From Flavobacteriales bacterium UBA5081 (GTDB lineage: Bacteria; Bacteroidota; Bacteroidia; Flavobacteriales_E; Vicingaceae), in contig DIAJ01000037.1 in assembly GCA_002415785.1 (NCBI GenBank), positions 1-64,000 on the forward strand: 64,000 bases of DNA. Direction: 5' to 3'. Every line of letters starts with the position of its first letter. Within the stretch, counting starts at the first letter, position 1. The notes beneath the pieces were generated by a model that saw only the letters and a list, made by a program, of their open reading frames with translations, did not search any database and was not told the DNA's origin. The position numbers were made by a program, and so were the translations under genes. Below are positions 49,682 through 59,440 of this stretch, piece after piece.

Positions 49682-52414
49682 TTATTCTTCGCAAAAAGCA
49701 CAGTAGTTAGATTTTTCATTGTGAATAAAGGCAGTTTCAGTATCCAACATTTGAGCAATAACAATTTTTAAAAGTGCTTCTGCATCATCCTCTTCATTGC
49801 GCTTTAAGCCGAGAAAGCCCGCTTTAGTATTTCGCATGGAAATTACACCGGCATTTGCACTTTCTGAAAATTTGTTCTCGTAAATATATTGGTAGATAAG
49901 CATTTGTAAGGCAATGGTTTTCTTGCCTCCACTCAAGCTGCTCATGTCTTTGTAGCTCAAATTGCCATAATCAACATTACCACTTTTGTAATCGATGATT
50001 CGCAATTGACCATTTAAGCGATCCACCCGGTCAATTTTACCTTTTAAGAGTAAATTTTGTTTTACTTTCTCATTGATTTTAATTTCGGTTTCCCACTCAA
50101 GCTGTTTTTCCAGTGCAACTATTTGAACCTCCTTCCCCTTTTCAATGGATTTGGCATCAATTTCCACCGTGTTTTTCACCAGCTTTTTGGCCACTTCAAA
50201 AGCCAAGCGATGACTACCACTGTCGGGTGTTAAATTTAAATGATGATAATATTGCTTCTTCACAACTTCATCAATTTGGCTATTAATTTCCTCAATGGAT
50301 TTTGCATCGAGAATTTTTCCCACAAAGGGAGTGTAAAGCGCTTCTAAGCTATCGTGAATAACGGTTCCAAATGTGTTGTTTTCAATTTTTTCCTCAATAA
50401 TTTGCTCTTCTCGCATACCTAATATATAGCGGTAATAATAGTTGAGCGGACAGAGCAAGAAACTGTTTAGTGCAGAAGGTGAAAGACCTTTACTTAAATG
50501 AGCTTTAATGGCGGCAAGGTGTTCTTCGCTTTTTTTGATTTCTAAAGCTTCCTTCTTTTCGCTTTCCAAGGGTGGGGCTAAATTAATTTGATTAATTTTT
50601 ATTTTAGGATTCTTTTTGGGCATTTCGTAAATCAATTGATCAATAAATCGACTTCTTTCACCGCCTTTTAATTGATCCACTTTGCTGTTATAGATTAAAT
50701 CAATTCGATCAGCTCTCTGTAATAATCTATAAAAGTGATAAGCAAAAATGGCGTCTTTCTCACGGTAGGAGGGCAGACCAAATTTTTTCTTAATATCGAA
50801 GGGAATAAATGAGTTTTGAGACTTTCCGGCAGGAAGTATACCTTCATTTAAGCTGCTTAAAATTACTTGGCTAAAATCCAAAGTACGACTTTCTAAAACC
50901 CCCATCAATTGTAAGCCGCCCAAAGGTTCTCCCACAAAGGCCACTGACTCTGTTGCCAAAATTTGGCGGTAAAGCTGCAACAAACTGTCGAATGTGTTGA
51001 GTGCTGTATACTGTTCGCAAAGTGAATCTATTCGGTTAAAGGCTTGAAAAAAACCGAACAAAAACTCACTTTCAACGGCACTTAATTCTCCTTTTTGGTG
51101 TGTTTTAATTTGCTCGCAAAGTTTTATAAATAAGCCATTTAAAATGGTGGGAGTGTTTTGTGGTAAATTAAAAATCGGGAGACCCAAATGCGATTCAAAT
51201 TCAGCTAATTCTGCTGTGGAAAGGTAGATGATTCTTTCCTCTTTAATTTTTTGAATTAACTTTTTAGCCTGAGCGCTTACCCCTTTGTGAATATATTGAA
51301 TAGCGGGCTGCTCTAAAAGCCGGATGACATCTTTAAAGTAAAAGCCACCACCTTTAGCACTCTCTTTTTTAAAGTGAAGGTCGATGAGACTCTCAAAAAA
51401 ATGGAAAAAAATTGAATTGCTCAACGCATAACCCATGGTTACATTAATGCGATCGATGTTTGGCGGTAAGCTTTCTAAAACCGGCATGAGTAAACTTTCG
51501 TCCCCTAAAACGATGGCGGTATCTTCAAGGCTATTTTTTTGCTGTTTTTGCTGAACCAATTCCCCCATCAATTTCGCCTGAGCAATGTCACCTGAAATGC
51601 TGTAAATATTGATTTCTTTTTCATCTTCCAACAAATTGGAAAAAGTCCAATCGAAAGTTGGTTGTTTCTTTTTGTGTGCTCTCAAAAAACTCCCGGCTTC
51701 TTGATTATTGTCATTTAAGTAATATTCATCGGCATCCCACAAAAGTTGAGCATGGTGGTTTTTTACAAAGTGGTGAATAATGCTCTCTTCTGCCAAGGTA
51801 AGCGCATTAAAGCCTGCAAAATAAAGTTGCTTTTCCTGCTGAACCTCAATTTTGTTTGCCTTTAAGTCTTCCGCTAGCTGACGAAATGCCAAACCTTGAT
51901 AAGCTGATTTCTCTTCTATCAGCTGCTTTCTGTAATGCTGATAATACTCACCGAGTTTTCGCCAAAAGCGAAGGTAGTTTTTTTGAAATTCACTGAGCTC
52001 TCTTTCGCCTAAGTTCCAACTTTCAAGTGCTTTGGCTTCCGATAAAAAACTGTACAATTCTTCTGCAGAAACCAAATAGCGATCTACTTCATTAAAGTCT
52101 TGGAGTAAAGTATTCGCCCAACTCAGGAAATCTTCAAATGTTTCTGATTGTTTGCCCTCAATTTGTTGGTGTGTATGATAAAGCTTAAAAACTAAATCGA
52201 TGTTGTCTAAAATATTTAATTCACTCAGCTCTTTTACAAAGTCTTCTAAACTAAATATCTCAGGAAGCCAGGTAGTTTGCTGAATATTCTGCTTGAAATA
52301 GTCGATTAAAAAAACTTTGGCTCTTCGGCTCGGAAGCACAATTTGAACTTCACCTAAGTCTTTGGGGTGTTTATTTATAATGTGTTGGCTTAGTTTTTCT
52401 AGAAATTTTTGCAT
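49682..52414 (-). CDS. AddB-like PD-(D/E)XK nuclease
   Basis: A 910-aa protein of the AddB/RecB-nuclease type, expected to process double-strand DNA ends with an AddA-like helicase (not in this window). The N-terminal two thirds are an inactive helicase fold (IVLPSRRAKVFLIDYF near the start, VILSSLNEGILPAGKS near 535). The C-terminal nuclease (about 655-910) has LLCPLNYYYRYILG, FGTVIHDSLEALY and the catalytic GKIDRVDRLNGQLRIIDYKSG (split at IDRVD and DYKSG). It ends NYCAFCEE, so the last cysteine of a four-Cys Fe-S site is not seen. Confidence 0.82.
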   Translation of the reverse strand: MQKFLEKLSQHIINKHPKDLGEVQIVLPSRRAKVFLIDYFKQNIQQTTWLPEIFSLEDFVKELSELNILDNIDLVFKLYHTHQQIEGKQSETFEDFLSWANTLLQDFNEVDRYLVSAEELYSFLSEAKALESWNLGERELSEFQKNYLRFWRKLGEYYQHYRKQLIEEKSAYQGLAFRQLAEDLKANKIEVQQEKQLYFAGFNALTLAEESIIHHFVKNHHAQLLWDADEYYLNDNNQEAGSFLRAHKKKQPTFDWTFSNLLEDEKEINIYSISGDIAQAKLMGELVQQKQQKNSLEDTAIVLGDESLLMPVLESLPPNIDRINVTMGYALSNSIFFHFFESLIDLHFKKESAKGGGFYFKDVIRLLEQPAIQYIHKGVSAQAKKLIQKIKEERIIYLSTAELAEFESHLGLPIFNLPQNTPTILNGLFIKLCEQIKTHQKGELSAVESEFLFGFFQAFNRIDSLCEQYTALNTFDSLLQLYRQILATESVAFVGEPLGGLQLMGVLESRTLDFSQVILSSLNEGILPAGKSQNSFIPFDIKKKFGLPSYREKDAIFAYHFYRLLQRADRIDLIYNSKVDQLKGGERSRFIDQLIYEMPKKNPKIKINQINLAPPLESEKKEALEIKKSEEHLAAIKAHLSKGLSPSALNSFLLCPLNYYYRYILGMREEQIIEEKIENNTFGTVIHDSLEALYTPFVGKILDAKSIEEINSQIDEVVKKQYYHHLNLTPDSGSHRLAFEVAKKLVKNTVEIDAKSIEKGKEVQIVALEKQLEWETEIKINEKVKQNLLLKGKIDRVDRLNGQLRIIDYKSGNVDYGNLSYKDMSSLSGGKKTIALQMLIYQYIYENKFSESANAGVISMRNTKAGFLGLKRNEEDDAEALLKIVIAQMLDTETAFIHNEKSNYCAFCEE

Positions 52415-52627
52415 ACTGTAAACTTAATAATTTAACCAAAAAGTTAAGGCACAATTATTGTCGAAGCAGTTTGTATTTTTTAAGAAGAAACAAGATTGCT
52501 GTGCTGCCAGAAATGCTTTGTTTTTAAAATTGATACTAAAGGAAGTAAAATTGACTTCTATTTTTTGTTTTTCTCAGGCTAGTATGTAGAGGTTCGTAAT
52601 TTTATTAAATAGCTCTGATAGAATAAT

Positions 52628-52635
52628 TAACTTTG
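52628..52635 (+). promoter_or_regulatory. -7 element upstream of the YwqK-like gene
   Basis: TAACTTTG fits TAnnTTTG and lies 9 nt before the ATG at 52644. No clear TTG is found at the -33 distance. Confidence 0.4.
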
Positions 52636-52643
52636 CAAAACTT

Positions 52644-53438
52644 ATGAGGAAATATAAAATATTAATTGTTTTGCTTGCTTTAATAACTCAAAGTGGTTGG
52701 GCACAGCAAGATTCTGCTTTTAATCAATTAGATGAAAATGGTTTAAAGCACGGGAAATGGAGGTCTTTTTATCAAAATGGACAAGTTCAAAAAGAAGGTC
52801 AATTTAGACATGGAGAGCCATTTGATGTTTTTAAGATTTACTTTCATAATGGGAAAATTAAAAGCATTTTAAACTACGACGAAGAGGATTCGAAGAAAGT
52901 TTACGCAACGCATTATTACGAAACGGGTGATAAAATGGCTGAAGGACCTTATTTAGATCAAAAAAAGCAGGGACTTTGGAAAACTTATGGTGCCGGTGAG
53001 GTGTTGCTGACAGAAGGTTCTTATGTAGCAGACAAAAAATATGGGATGTGGAAAACCTATCATCGAAATGGGCAGTTAGCCATGGAAGTTTTAATTGAAA
53101 ATGATTTGGAACAGGGACCTATGAAAAAGTACTTTGATGACGGAAGTATTCAAGAAGAGGCCACTTACAAAGACGGCTTCAAAGAGGGGACAACGATTAT
53201 TTACACTCCGGAAGGCGATACTTCAACTGTTGGAAGTTATTACAAGGATGCCAAAGATGGAGAATGGAGGTACTACAATGAGAAGAAAGAAATTGAAAAA
53301 GTGATAAAATACGATAAGGGAAAACTATTAACTCCTGAAACCGGCGACGGTGAAGTGGAGTCGATGGAAGAATTTAAAGACAATCGTAAAGACGAGTTGG
53401 AATTTGAAGATTTAAGAGGACCGATTAGATATGAATAA
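52644..53438 (+). CDS. Exported MORN-repeat protein (YwqK-like)
   Basis: A 264-aa protein with a signal peptide (about 1-20, ending GWAQQ) and seven or eight MORN-type repeats of about 20-24 residues, such as HGKWRSFYQNGQVQKEGQF, QGLWKTYGAGEVLLTEGSY and YGMWKTYHRNGQLAMEV. Annotation pipelines often call these toxin-antitoxin YwqK antitoxins, but in Bacteroidota most are surface or periplasmic proteins of unknown role. Its end overlaps mnmA by 8 bp, so the two are co-transcribed, though a functional link is not evident. Confidence 0.8.
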   Translation: MRKYKILIVLLALITQSGWAQQDSAFNQLDENGLKHGKWRSFYQNGQVQKEGQFRHGEPFDVFKIYFHNGKIKSILNYDEEDSKKVYATHYYETGDKMAEGPYLDQKKQGLWKTYGAGEVLLTEGSYVADKKYGMWKTYHRNGQLAMEVLIENDLEQGPMKKYFDDGSIQEEATYKDGFKEGTTIIYTPEGDTSTVGSYYKDAKDGEWRYYNEKKEIEKVIKYDKGKLLTPETGDGEVESMEEFKDNRKDELEFEDLRGPIRYE

Positions 53439-54531
53439 GAATAGTAAAGGGAAGGTTTTAGTAGCAATGAGCGGTGGAATTGATAGTTCTGTTACCGCAA
53501 TGTTGTTGCATGAAGAAGGATATGAAGTAATTGGCGTAACCATGAAAACCTGGGATTACGCTACTTCAGGCGGCAATAATCGTAAAACAACCGGTTGTTG
53601 TAGCCTAGACGATATTAATGATGCACGAATTTTGGCCGTGAATTACGGTTTTCATCACATGATTATCGACATACGCGAAGAGTTTGGCGATTTTATCATT
53701 AACAACTTTGTTGATGAATACACCGCCGGTCGCACTCCAAACCCTTGTGTATTGTGCAATACGCACATTAAGTGGGATGCACTTTTGCGCCGTGCCGATC
53801 AGCTGGGTTGTGAGTTTATAGCTACCGGGCATTATGCGAATGTTCGCTATGAAAATAGCCGCTATGTAATTTCAAAAGGAAAAGACGAAAATAAAGATCA
53901 GTCTTACGTTTTGTGGGGACTTTCTCAAGAAGCTTTGGCAAGAACCAAGTTCCCATTGGGAAAATACACCAAGCCTGAAATTCGAAAAATGGCTTTAGAT
54001 AGAGGCCACAAAGAGCTAGCAAAGAAAAGTGAAAGCTATGAGATTTGCTTTGTGCCTGACAATGATTACCGAGGATTTTTAAAGCGAAAAGTTGAAGGCT
54101 TGGAAGAGCGCGTAAAAGGCGGTGATTTTATCGATATGCAGGGAAATGTGTTGGGTAAGCACGAAGGTTATCCTTTTTACACCATTGGTCAGCGTAAGGG
54201 CTTGGGCATTGCTATGGGCGAGCCGATGTATGTTATTCGCATTAACCCTGAAGACAATACTGTAGTCTTGGGAAAGAAAGAAGATTTGAAGCGTCAGCAA
54301 ATGAAGGTTAGAAAGCCTAACTTGATTAAGTACAATGAAATTCCCACCGACATAGATGTATTGACGAAAGTGCGCTATAAAGACAAAGGAACAATGAGCC
54401 ACTTGAGCATTAATGAAGCCGGAGAAATTGAGGTTGACTTTATGGCAGAGGTAAAAGGCATTGCTCCCGGACAATCGGCTGTATTTTACGAAGGCAGCGA
54501 TTTAATTGGCGGTGGTTTTATTAGCAGATAA
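53431..54531 (+). CDS. mnmA: tRNA-specific 2-thiouridylase
   Basis: Adds sulfur to U34 of tRNA-Lys, -Glu and -Gln. PP-loop MSGGIDSSVTAM (about 13-24), catalytic Cys in TPNPCVLCN (about 105-113) and second Cys in SYEICFVPDNDYRG (about 200-213), plus the PPI-like segment FYTIGQRKGLGIA. 366 aa, full length. Works on the same nucleotide as MnmD (22.5 kb). It overlaps its upstream neighbour by 8 bp and the downstream lipoprotein gene by 1 bp. Confidence 0.95.
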   Translation: MNKNSKGKVLVAMSGGIDSSVTAMLLHEEGYEVIGVTMKTWDYATSGGNNRKTTGCCSLDDINDARILAVNYGFHHMIIDIREEFGDFIINNFVDEYTAGRTPNPCVLCNTHIKWDALLRRADQLGCEFIATGHYANVRYENSRYVISKGKDENKDQSYVLWGLSQEALARTKFPLGKYTKPEIRKMALDRGHKELAKKSESYEICFVPDNDYRGFLKRKVEGLEERVKGGDFIDMQGNVLGKHEGYPFYTIGQRKGLGIAMGEPMYVIRINPEDNTVVLGKKEDLKRQQMKVRKPNLIKYNEIPTDIDVLTKVRYKDKGTMSHLSINEAGEIEVDFMAEVKGIAPGQSAVFYEGSDLIGGGFISR

Positions 54532-55208
54532 TGAAGCTTTTTAAAAAATGGTTTAGCCTATTTTTAGGTGTTTTACTACTTACAGCTTGTGAGGAAGAAG
54601 ATTGTTGTGAGGATATTGTTGATCAGCCAACAGTAAACCATTATGTTGCTTTTGAAGTAGGAGTTGAAAAAGTCTATCGAATTGATTCCATTAAGTACGA
54701 TGATTTTAGTGGCACAGTTGACACTTTAACGCATTGGCGAAAAGAACTTACTGTGGAAACTTTTCGGGATTTAGAAAACCGTTTGAATTATCGCCAAGAG
54801 ATTTATTTAAGAGAAGATAGCCTTGCCAATTGGAGAAAGCTAAAAGTGAGGAGCGTTTTTGTTGATGAAAGTGTTTTTGAGTTAAAAGAAGATAATGTAG
54901 TGAAGATAAAGTTGCGCTATCCAATAAAAGTGGGAAGAGCATGGGATGCCAACCTAATGAATACTTTAGGTGAACAAAACTACAGTTATCAAAGCTTGAA
55001 TGCCAAGGAAGATTTTGGGTGGGGTCAATTCACAAACCTACTTGTAGTGAAGCAGATTGATGAAGAAAACTTAATAGAAAAGCAATTTGCAGAAGAAAAG
55101 TATTCACCCAACTACGGCTTAGTCAGTCGCCGCGATTTGAATATTAGAACTTCTTTTGATGGCGAGATCTTAAGCGGCTACGATTGTAGGTGGAAGTTGG
55201 TGGAGTGA
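54531..55208 (+). CDS. Lipoprotein of unknown function
   Basis: A 225-aa lipoprotein with a signal peptide ending in LLTAC (Cys about residue 20) followed by an acidic, Cys-containing linker (EEEDCCEDIVD) that would favour outer-membrane retention. The body is beta-rich with no named domain I recognise. The ATG overlaps the mnmA stop by one base, so it is translated from the same message. Confidence 0.6.
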   Translation: MKLFKKWFSLFLGVLLLTACEEEDCCEDIVDQPTVNHYVAFEVGVEKVYRIDSIKYDDFSGTVDTLTHWRKELTVETFRDLENRLNYRQEIYLREDSLANWRKLKVRSVFVDESVFELKEDNVVKIKLRYPIKVGRAWDANLMNTLGEQNYSYQSLNAKEDFGWGQFTNLLVVKQIDEENLIEKQFAEEKYSPNYGLVSRRDLNIRTSFDGEILSGYDCRWKLVE

Positions 55209-55339
55209 TTTTTTGTTTTCTTTAAAAGGGAAAAATTACTTTATGCGTTATTTGCCTCTTTGAGTTTGACAGAGAATATCAAAAATTATTTTCGCTTTAT
55301 TGACTTATATTTGTTTGGTTTATGAATACCTTATAATTT

Positions 55340-56086
55340 ATGAGTGAAATAAATGTAAATCTTAAAACAAAAAGGTTAGAGTTAACATCATGGCAGTATT
55401 TGAAGCATTTCTATTTTGCTTTAATTCCATTTGCTATTTACTTTGTGACTGTTTCTGTTGATTGGAGTATAGGAAATGGTTTTTTAGTTGCTCTAGTTAT
55501 TTCTCTAATTGTTATTCTAATTCAGTGGCGAATATTGAAATTTAAAGAATTTAAAATTAATTGTACCCATCAGGATTTAATTGATGCGATGCATAGATCA
55601 GCTAGGTCATTAGACTGGAATGTTGAGTCAACCTTAGATGTAATTTATGCTTATGATAAAGAAGTGTTTGAGTATAGATATAATACGGGATACTTGATTG
55701 TAGTAGCCAAGACAAATAGTGGTTTTATTTTTAATTCTCTTTCAGATCCTAGAAAGTTTGTGGTTCCTTTATTAAAACCGTATTATAAATTGAACCTAGA
55801 GGTATTTAAAAAGCATTTAATTGATATTGTTAAAGGAATAGACTACAACGAGACATTTCCATCCTTATCAAATGAATGGACATTTAAAAAAATATTAGTT
55901 AGAATTTTTCTTTATCCATTAAGTTTAGCACTGATTGCTTTATTCTTTTATTTCTTATTCAATAGTGAAGCACTTTCTTTTAAATCATTTATTGCATCTG
56001 CTATTTCTTTCATAGTGTCTGTTGTTTACTTGATTTATGATATTAAAGGAATTGTCAAATTAGGTACGAATAACAATAAAAAATAA
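55340..56086 (+). CDS. Membrane protein of unknown function
   Basis: A 248-aa protein with two N-terminal helices (about 23-68), a soluble domain (about 75-185), and two C-terminal helices (about 187-235). Family not recognised. A -7-like TATATTTG at 55306-55313 suggests its own promoter. It is the last gene before the duplicated ssb region, and its stop touches the terminator at 56085-56116. Confidence 0.55.
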   Translation: MSEINVNLKTKRLELTSWQYLKHFYFALIPFAIYFVTVSVDWSIGNGFLVALVISLIVILIQWRILKFKEFKINCTHQDLIDAMHRSARSLDWNVESTLDVIYAYDKEVFEYRYNTGYLIVVAKTNSGFIFNSLSDPRKFVVPLLKPYYKLNLEVFKKHLIDIVKGIDYNETFPSLSNEWTFKKILVRIFLYPLSLALIALFFYFLFNSEALSFKSFIASAISFIVSVVYLIYDIKGIVKLGTNNNKK

Positions 56087-56116
56087 AAAAAGACAGCCCC
56101 TCGGCTGCCTTTTTTA
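56085..56116. terminator. Bidirectional terminator after ssb copy 1
   Basis: Arms AGCC / GGCT extended by AAAAAAGAC and GCCTTTTTT around CCTC. The same hairpin recurs after the second ssb copy at 62744-62774. Confidence 0.7.
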
Positions 56117-56135
56117 CTACCTTGATTTTTAAGGT

Positions 56136-56474
56136 TTAGCTTTTGTTGTCCATAAACAATAGCTCATTAGCCACTACTTCCGTAATGTAGCGTTTTACGC
56201 CATCTTTGTCTTCGTACTGACGATTGTTGAGCTTACCCTCAATGGTTACTTTACTGCCTTTTTGCAAGTACTTTTCTGCTAGTTCAGCGGTTTTACCCCA
56301 AGCTACTACCTGATGCCACTGCGTATCTTCTTGCTTTTCACCTTTGGCGTTTTTGTAATAATCGGTAGTAGCGATAGAGAAGCGCGCCAACATCTTATTG
56401 TTTTCTGTGGTTTTTACTTCCGGATTTGCACCTAAGTGTCCGATTAATTGCACTTTGTTTTTTAATGAACTCAT
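56136..56474 (-). CDS. ssb: Single-stranded DNA-binding protein, copy 1
   Basis: A 112-aa SSB consisting of the OB fold only: KNKVQLIGHLGANPEV at the N-terminus, FSIATTDYYKN, WHQVVAWGKTAELAEKYLQKG and KLNNRQYEDKDG. It lacks the acidic C-terminal tail that recruits partner proteins, so it is probably an accessory SSB. It differs from the second copy (62795-63139) at three shared positions and by a final KS. The upstream tail is conserved in both copies and includes a -7-like element on the minus strand near 56545. Confidence 0.92.
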   Translation of the reverse strand: MSSLKNKVQLIGHLGANPEVKTTENNKMLARFSIATTDYYKNAKGEKQEDTQWHQVVAWGKTAELAEKYLQKGSKVTIEGKLNNRQYEDKDGVKRYITEVVANELLFMDNKS

Positions 56475-56813
56475 GATAATAAAGTTTTAGTTAATAAATT
56501 GAGTTAATTTGTTGCCGACTGCTTTTTCGATCAATCGACGGTGCAAAGGTTAGATGCCCTCCAAACTTTATTCGGTTAATAAATATTTAGTTACGTTTAA
56601 AATACGTTTGTAAATGTTTTTAAATAGATTTAGGCTTGATTTTCATTGATTTAATTTAAAAGTAAATTTTGCCACTTTTTCTACTATTTTGCTAATTAAA
56701 TGGATAGTGTTTAAAAAAGTACTAAGTTTATGCGGATATTTATAAGTTATGGGCAATGCTATGACGACCGTTCCGCAAGATAGAGCCGACAACAAAAAAT
56801 ATGAAATTGGCGA
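56475..56813. other. 339-bp region: ssb upstream tail and left end of the nicotinamide riboside unit
   Basis: The first 271 bp belong to the duplication shared with 63140-63411. At 56746 the unique sequence starts with GTTATGGGC, the left end of the next unit, followed by about 60 bp to the receptor start. No coding sequence seen. Confidence 0.6.
56746..56754 (+). repeat. Left end of the TonB receptor-pnuC-nadR unit (GTT-type boundary)
   Basis: GTTATGGGC is the exact reverse complement of GCCCATAAC at 60435-60443. The 9-bp inverted repeat brackets the whole three-gene operon. Confidence 0.6.
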
Positions 56814-58811
56814 ATGACAAAATATATTTTACTGACTGTTTTTACCCTACTATCGTTCGGACAATTAACAGCACAAGACACATTACATATTGACAGTGCA
56901 AAACATTTAGACGAAGTTGTTGTAACTTATCAAGCAGACAAACGGACACCTGTAACTTTTCAAAACATCTACTCAAAGACAATCAAAGAAAAATCAATAG
57001 GACAAGAACCATCATTTTTGCTTTCTGAAACACCTTCAATTACCAACTATTCTGACGGTGGAAATTCGCAAGGTTATTCTTATTACAGAATTAGGGGAAT
57101 TGACGAAACAAGAATTAACACGACATTTGACGGAATGCCAATGAACGAACCCGAAGACCAAGGGGCTTATTTTTCAAACTATCCTGACATTCTTAATTCG
57201 GTCAGCAAAATTCAAATTCAACGTGGTGTTGGGACATCAAAAAATGGAGTAGCAAGTTATGGCGGTAGTGTGCAATTATTTTCACCAAATCTTGCCGACA
57301 CAACTAAAACAACTTTCGGTTTAGGATATGGTGCTTTCAACAGTATGCGAGTGTTTGGCGAATACAACAGCGGAGTAAAAAACAAAAAAGCACTTTACGT
57401 TAGAGCATCGCAAATTTACTCGGACGGATATAAATATCATTCTTCCAACAATTCACAATCCGTTTTTTTAAGCAGTGGGCTTTTCTATGACAAATCTATA
57501 TGGAAACTCAACTTTTTGGCAGGACATCAGCAAAATGATATGGCGTGGATTGGCGTTTCAGATTCTTTGATTGACATAGACAGGCAAACTAATGCTAATA
57601 GCAAGCAGGAAAAAGACAGATTTTTTCAAATGCTAACGCAATTACAAAACTCTTGGCAAATCAGTCGTTCTTCATCACTTCAATCAAGCATTTACTACAC
57701 TTTTCTAAAAGGAAACTACGGATTTGACTATAATAATTTCATAGGATTGTCTTCAACAGACGAATTATACAGTTATGCTTTCCTATCAAATTTTGTAGGC
57801 TTTTTCAGTAATTACACTTTTTCAAAAAAGCAATTTAATCTAACAACAGGACTTCACGGAAACATTTACAACCGACAACACACAGGAAGCGAAAAAACAT
57901 AAGGACAACTTTATCAAAACACAGGTTACAAAAACGAAATAAGTGTTTTTACAAAAGCAGATTATACGTTTAAATGGTTTACATTTTTTGCTGACGTGCA
58001 GTATCGTTATGTCAATTTTGATTACAAAGGTGCGGTCGCTTTGCAAAAATTAGAATGGCATTTTATCAATCCAAAAGCGGGATTGAGCGTTGCTATCAAA
58101 CCCAATTCCACACTTTATTACAGCGTTGGATATACAGGACGAGAACCGACAAGAAACGATATGTTTGGCGGTAATGACGATTTGTTGGCAGACAGTTTGG
58201 GCAACGCAATTTTGTCCAATACAAAACCCGAATATGTGCTTAATCACGAATTGGGTTTTAGGTTTCAAAAAAGCAAACTGAATTTCGATGTGAACCTTTA
58301 CTATATGGATTTTAAAAACGAAATTGTTTTGGACGGAAAGTTTGGTCCAAATGGTTTAGCTCTTACCAACAATGTTGAACAAAGTTTTAGAACAGGGCTT
58401 GAATTAAGCGTAAATTACAAGGTTTCAAAACATTTTTCGCTTGTAAATAATTCATCTTTCAATTACAGTCGCATAAAAGAACAAACAGAAACATTTAGCC
58501 CAATACTTACGCCACTAATCATAATAAATCAAGAAGCTGTTTTTTCTAAAAACAATTTTTCAATAGCATTGTCAGCAAGATACCAACATCATTCATTCAT
58601 TGACTTCGCTAATGAAGAAAAAGTGAATAGTTATTTTCTCTTGAACAGCAGAGCAAGTTACAGCATTAAAGATTTTCAATTTTCCGTATTTCTGAACAAC
58701 ATTACAAATTCTAAATACTTTAATCACGGATATGTGGACTTTGACGGAAGCAAAAAGTATTTTGTTCAAGCGCCAATAAATTTTTACACATCAATTCAGT
58801 ATAGTTTCTGA
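56814..58811 (+). pseudogene. TonB-dependent receptor interrupted by one in-frame stop
   Basis: An outer-membrane receptor, probably for nicotinamide riboside given its neighbours. Signal peptide (about 1-21), plug domain with SITNYSDGGNSQGYSYYRIRG and GVGTSKNGVASYGGSVQL (about 75-150), then a beta-barrel ending in the typical aromatic (YSF). At codon 363 (57900-57902) a TAA interrupts the frame; the reading continues in the same frame with GQLYQNTGYKNEISVF to the normal end, about 665 codons in all. A single base change could cause this. The second half could also start separately at 57996, but a split barrel is unlikely to work. No frameshift is seen. Confidence 0.8.
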
Positions 58812-59437
58812 TGATATTTTTTGAAATAAACGATATCGCTTTTGAAATAATCGGCTATCAAATCAGCTATATTGAGTTGATTGGCACATTGTTCGGGTTG
58901 TTGTCTGTTTATTTTGCATCAAGAGCCAATATACTTACTTGGGCAACAGGAATAATCAATGAAGTGTTTTTGTTCATTTTATTTTTCCAAATTCAACTTT
59001 ACGCAGATATGTTTCTACAAGTTTATTTTTTTGTTGTTACTCTTTACGGTTGGTATAATTGGAAACAAAAACCGAAACAAAACAGCATCACGACAACCGA
59101 AAGCAAAACAAAAATTTGGTTTGCAAGTGCAATTATTGTTGGGACACTTATTGCAGGTTTTCTTTTTTCAAATATACACTTGTATTTACCTTATTATTTT
59201 AAAACAAAAGCCGCATTTCCGTTTGCCGATTCATTCGTAATGGTGCTGAGTATTGCTGCGACCGTTTTGCTTGCTCAAAAGAAGCTTGAAACTTGGTATT
59301 TATGGATTGTAGTTGATATTATTTGCGTGTTCCTATTTTTCAAAAAAGGAATTGTCTTTTTAGCATTAGAGTATCTTGTCTTTCTTGGATTGGCAACTTA
59401 TGGATTATTGAATTGGAAAAAGCAATTAAACAATTAA
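58811..59437 (+). CDS. pnuC: Nicotinamide riboside transporter PnuC
   Basis: A 208-aa inner-membrane facilitator with about seven helices. Family segments are SYIELIGTLFGLLSVYFASR (split at LIGTLFGLLSVY), GIINEVFLFILFF, YGWYNWKQ (the conserved Trp region) and the C-terminal YLVFLGLATYGLLNWKK. It overlaps the receptor by 1 bp (TGATG) and is 3 bp before nadR, so the three form one operon for import and capture of nicotinamide riboside. Related thiamine PnuT proteins are similar, but the nadR partner points to nicotinamide riboside. Confidence 0.9.
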   Translation: MIFFEINDIAFEIIGYQISYIELIGTLFGLLSVYFASRANILTWATGIINEVFLFILFFQIQLYADMFLQVYFFVVTLYGWYNWKQKPKQNSITTTESKTKIWFASAIIVGTLIAGFLFSNIHLYLPYYFKTKAAFPFADSFVMVLSIAATVLLAQKKLETWYLWIVVDIICVFLFFKKGIVFLALEYLVFLGLATYGLLNWKKQLNN

Positions 59438-59440
59438 ACA

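Larger units (their letters stand above)
56085..56745. repeat. Large duplication, left copy (terminator, ssb, upstream tail)
   Basis: About 660 bp containing the terminator, ssb and about 270 bp upstream of ssb recur at 62744-63411 in the same orientation. Similarity is high through the gene, lower in the middle of the tail, and nearly perfect again in the last 50-60 bp, ending at TTTATAA. Just beyond, the copies diverge at GTTATGGGC and GTTGTGGTGC. Confidence 0.75.

Noticed and set aside
56625..56748. Possible standard site before the receptor unit
   Set aside because: No AAC at the expected distance and no pairing arms. The tail behaves like an attachment or leader sequence, not like sites B and D.
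57996..58811. Separate gene for the second half of the TonB receptor
   Set aside because: It is in the same frame as the first half, with 31 open codons between the TAA and this start. One interrupted gene explains it better.
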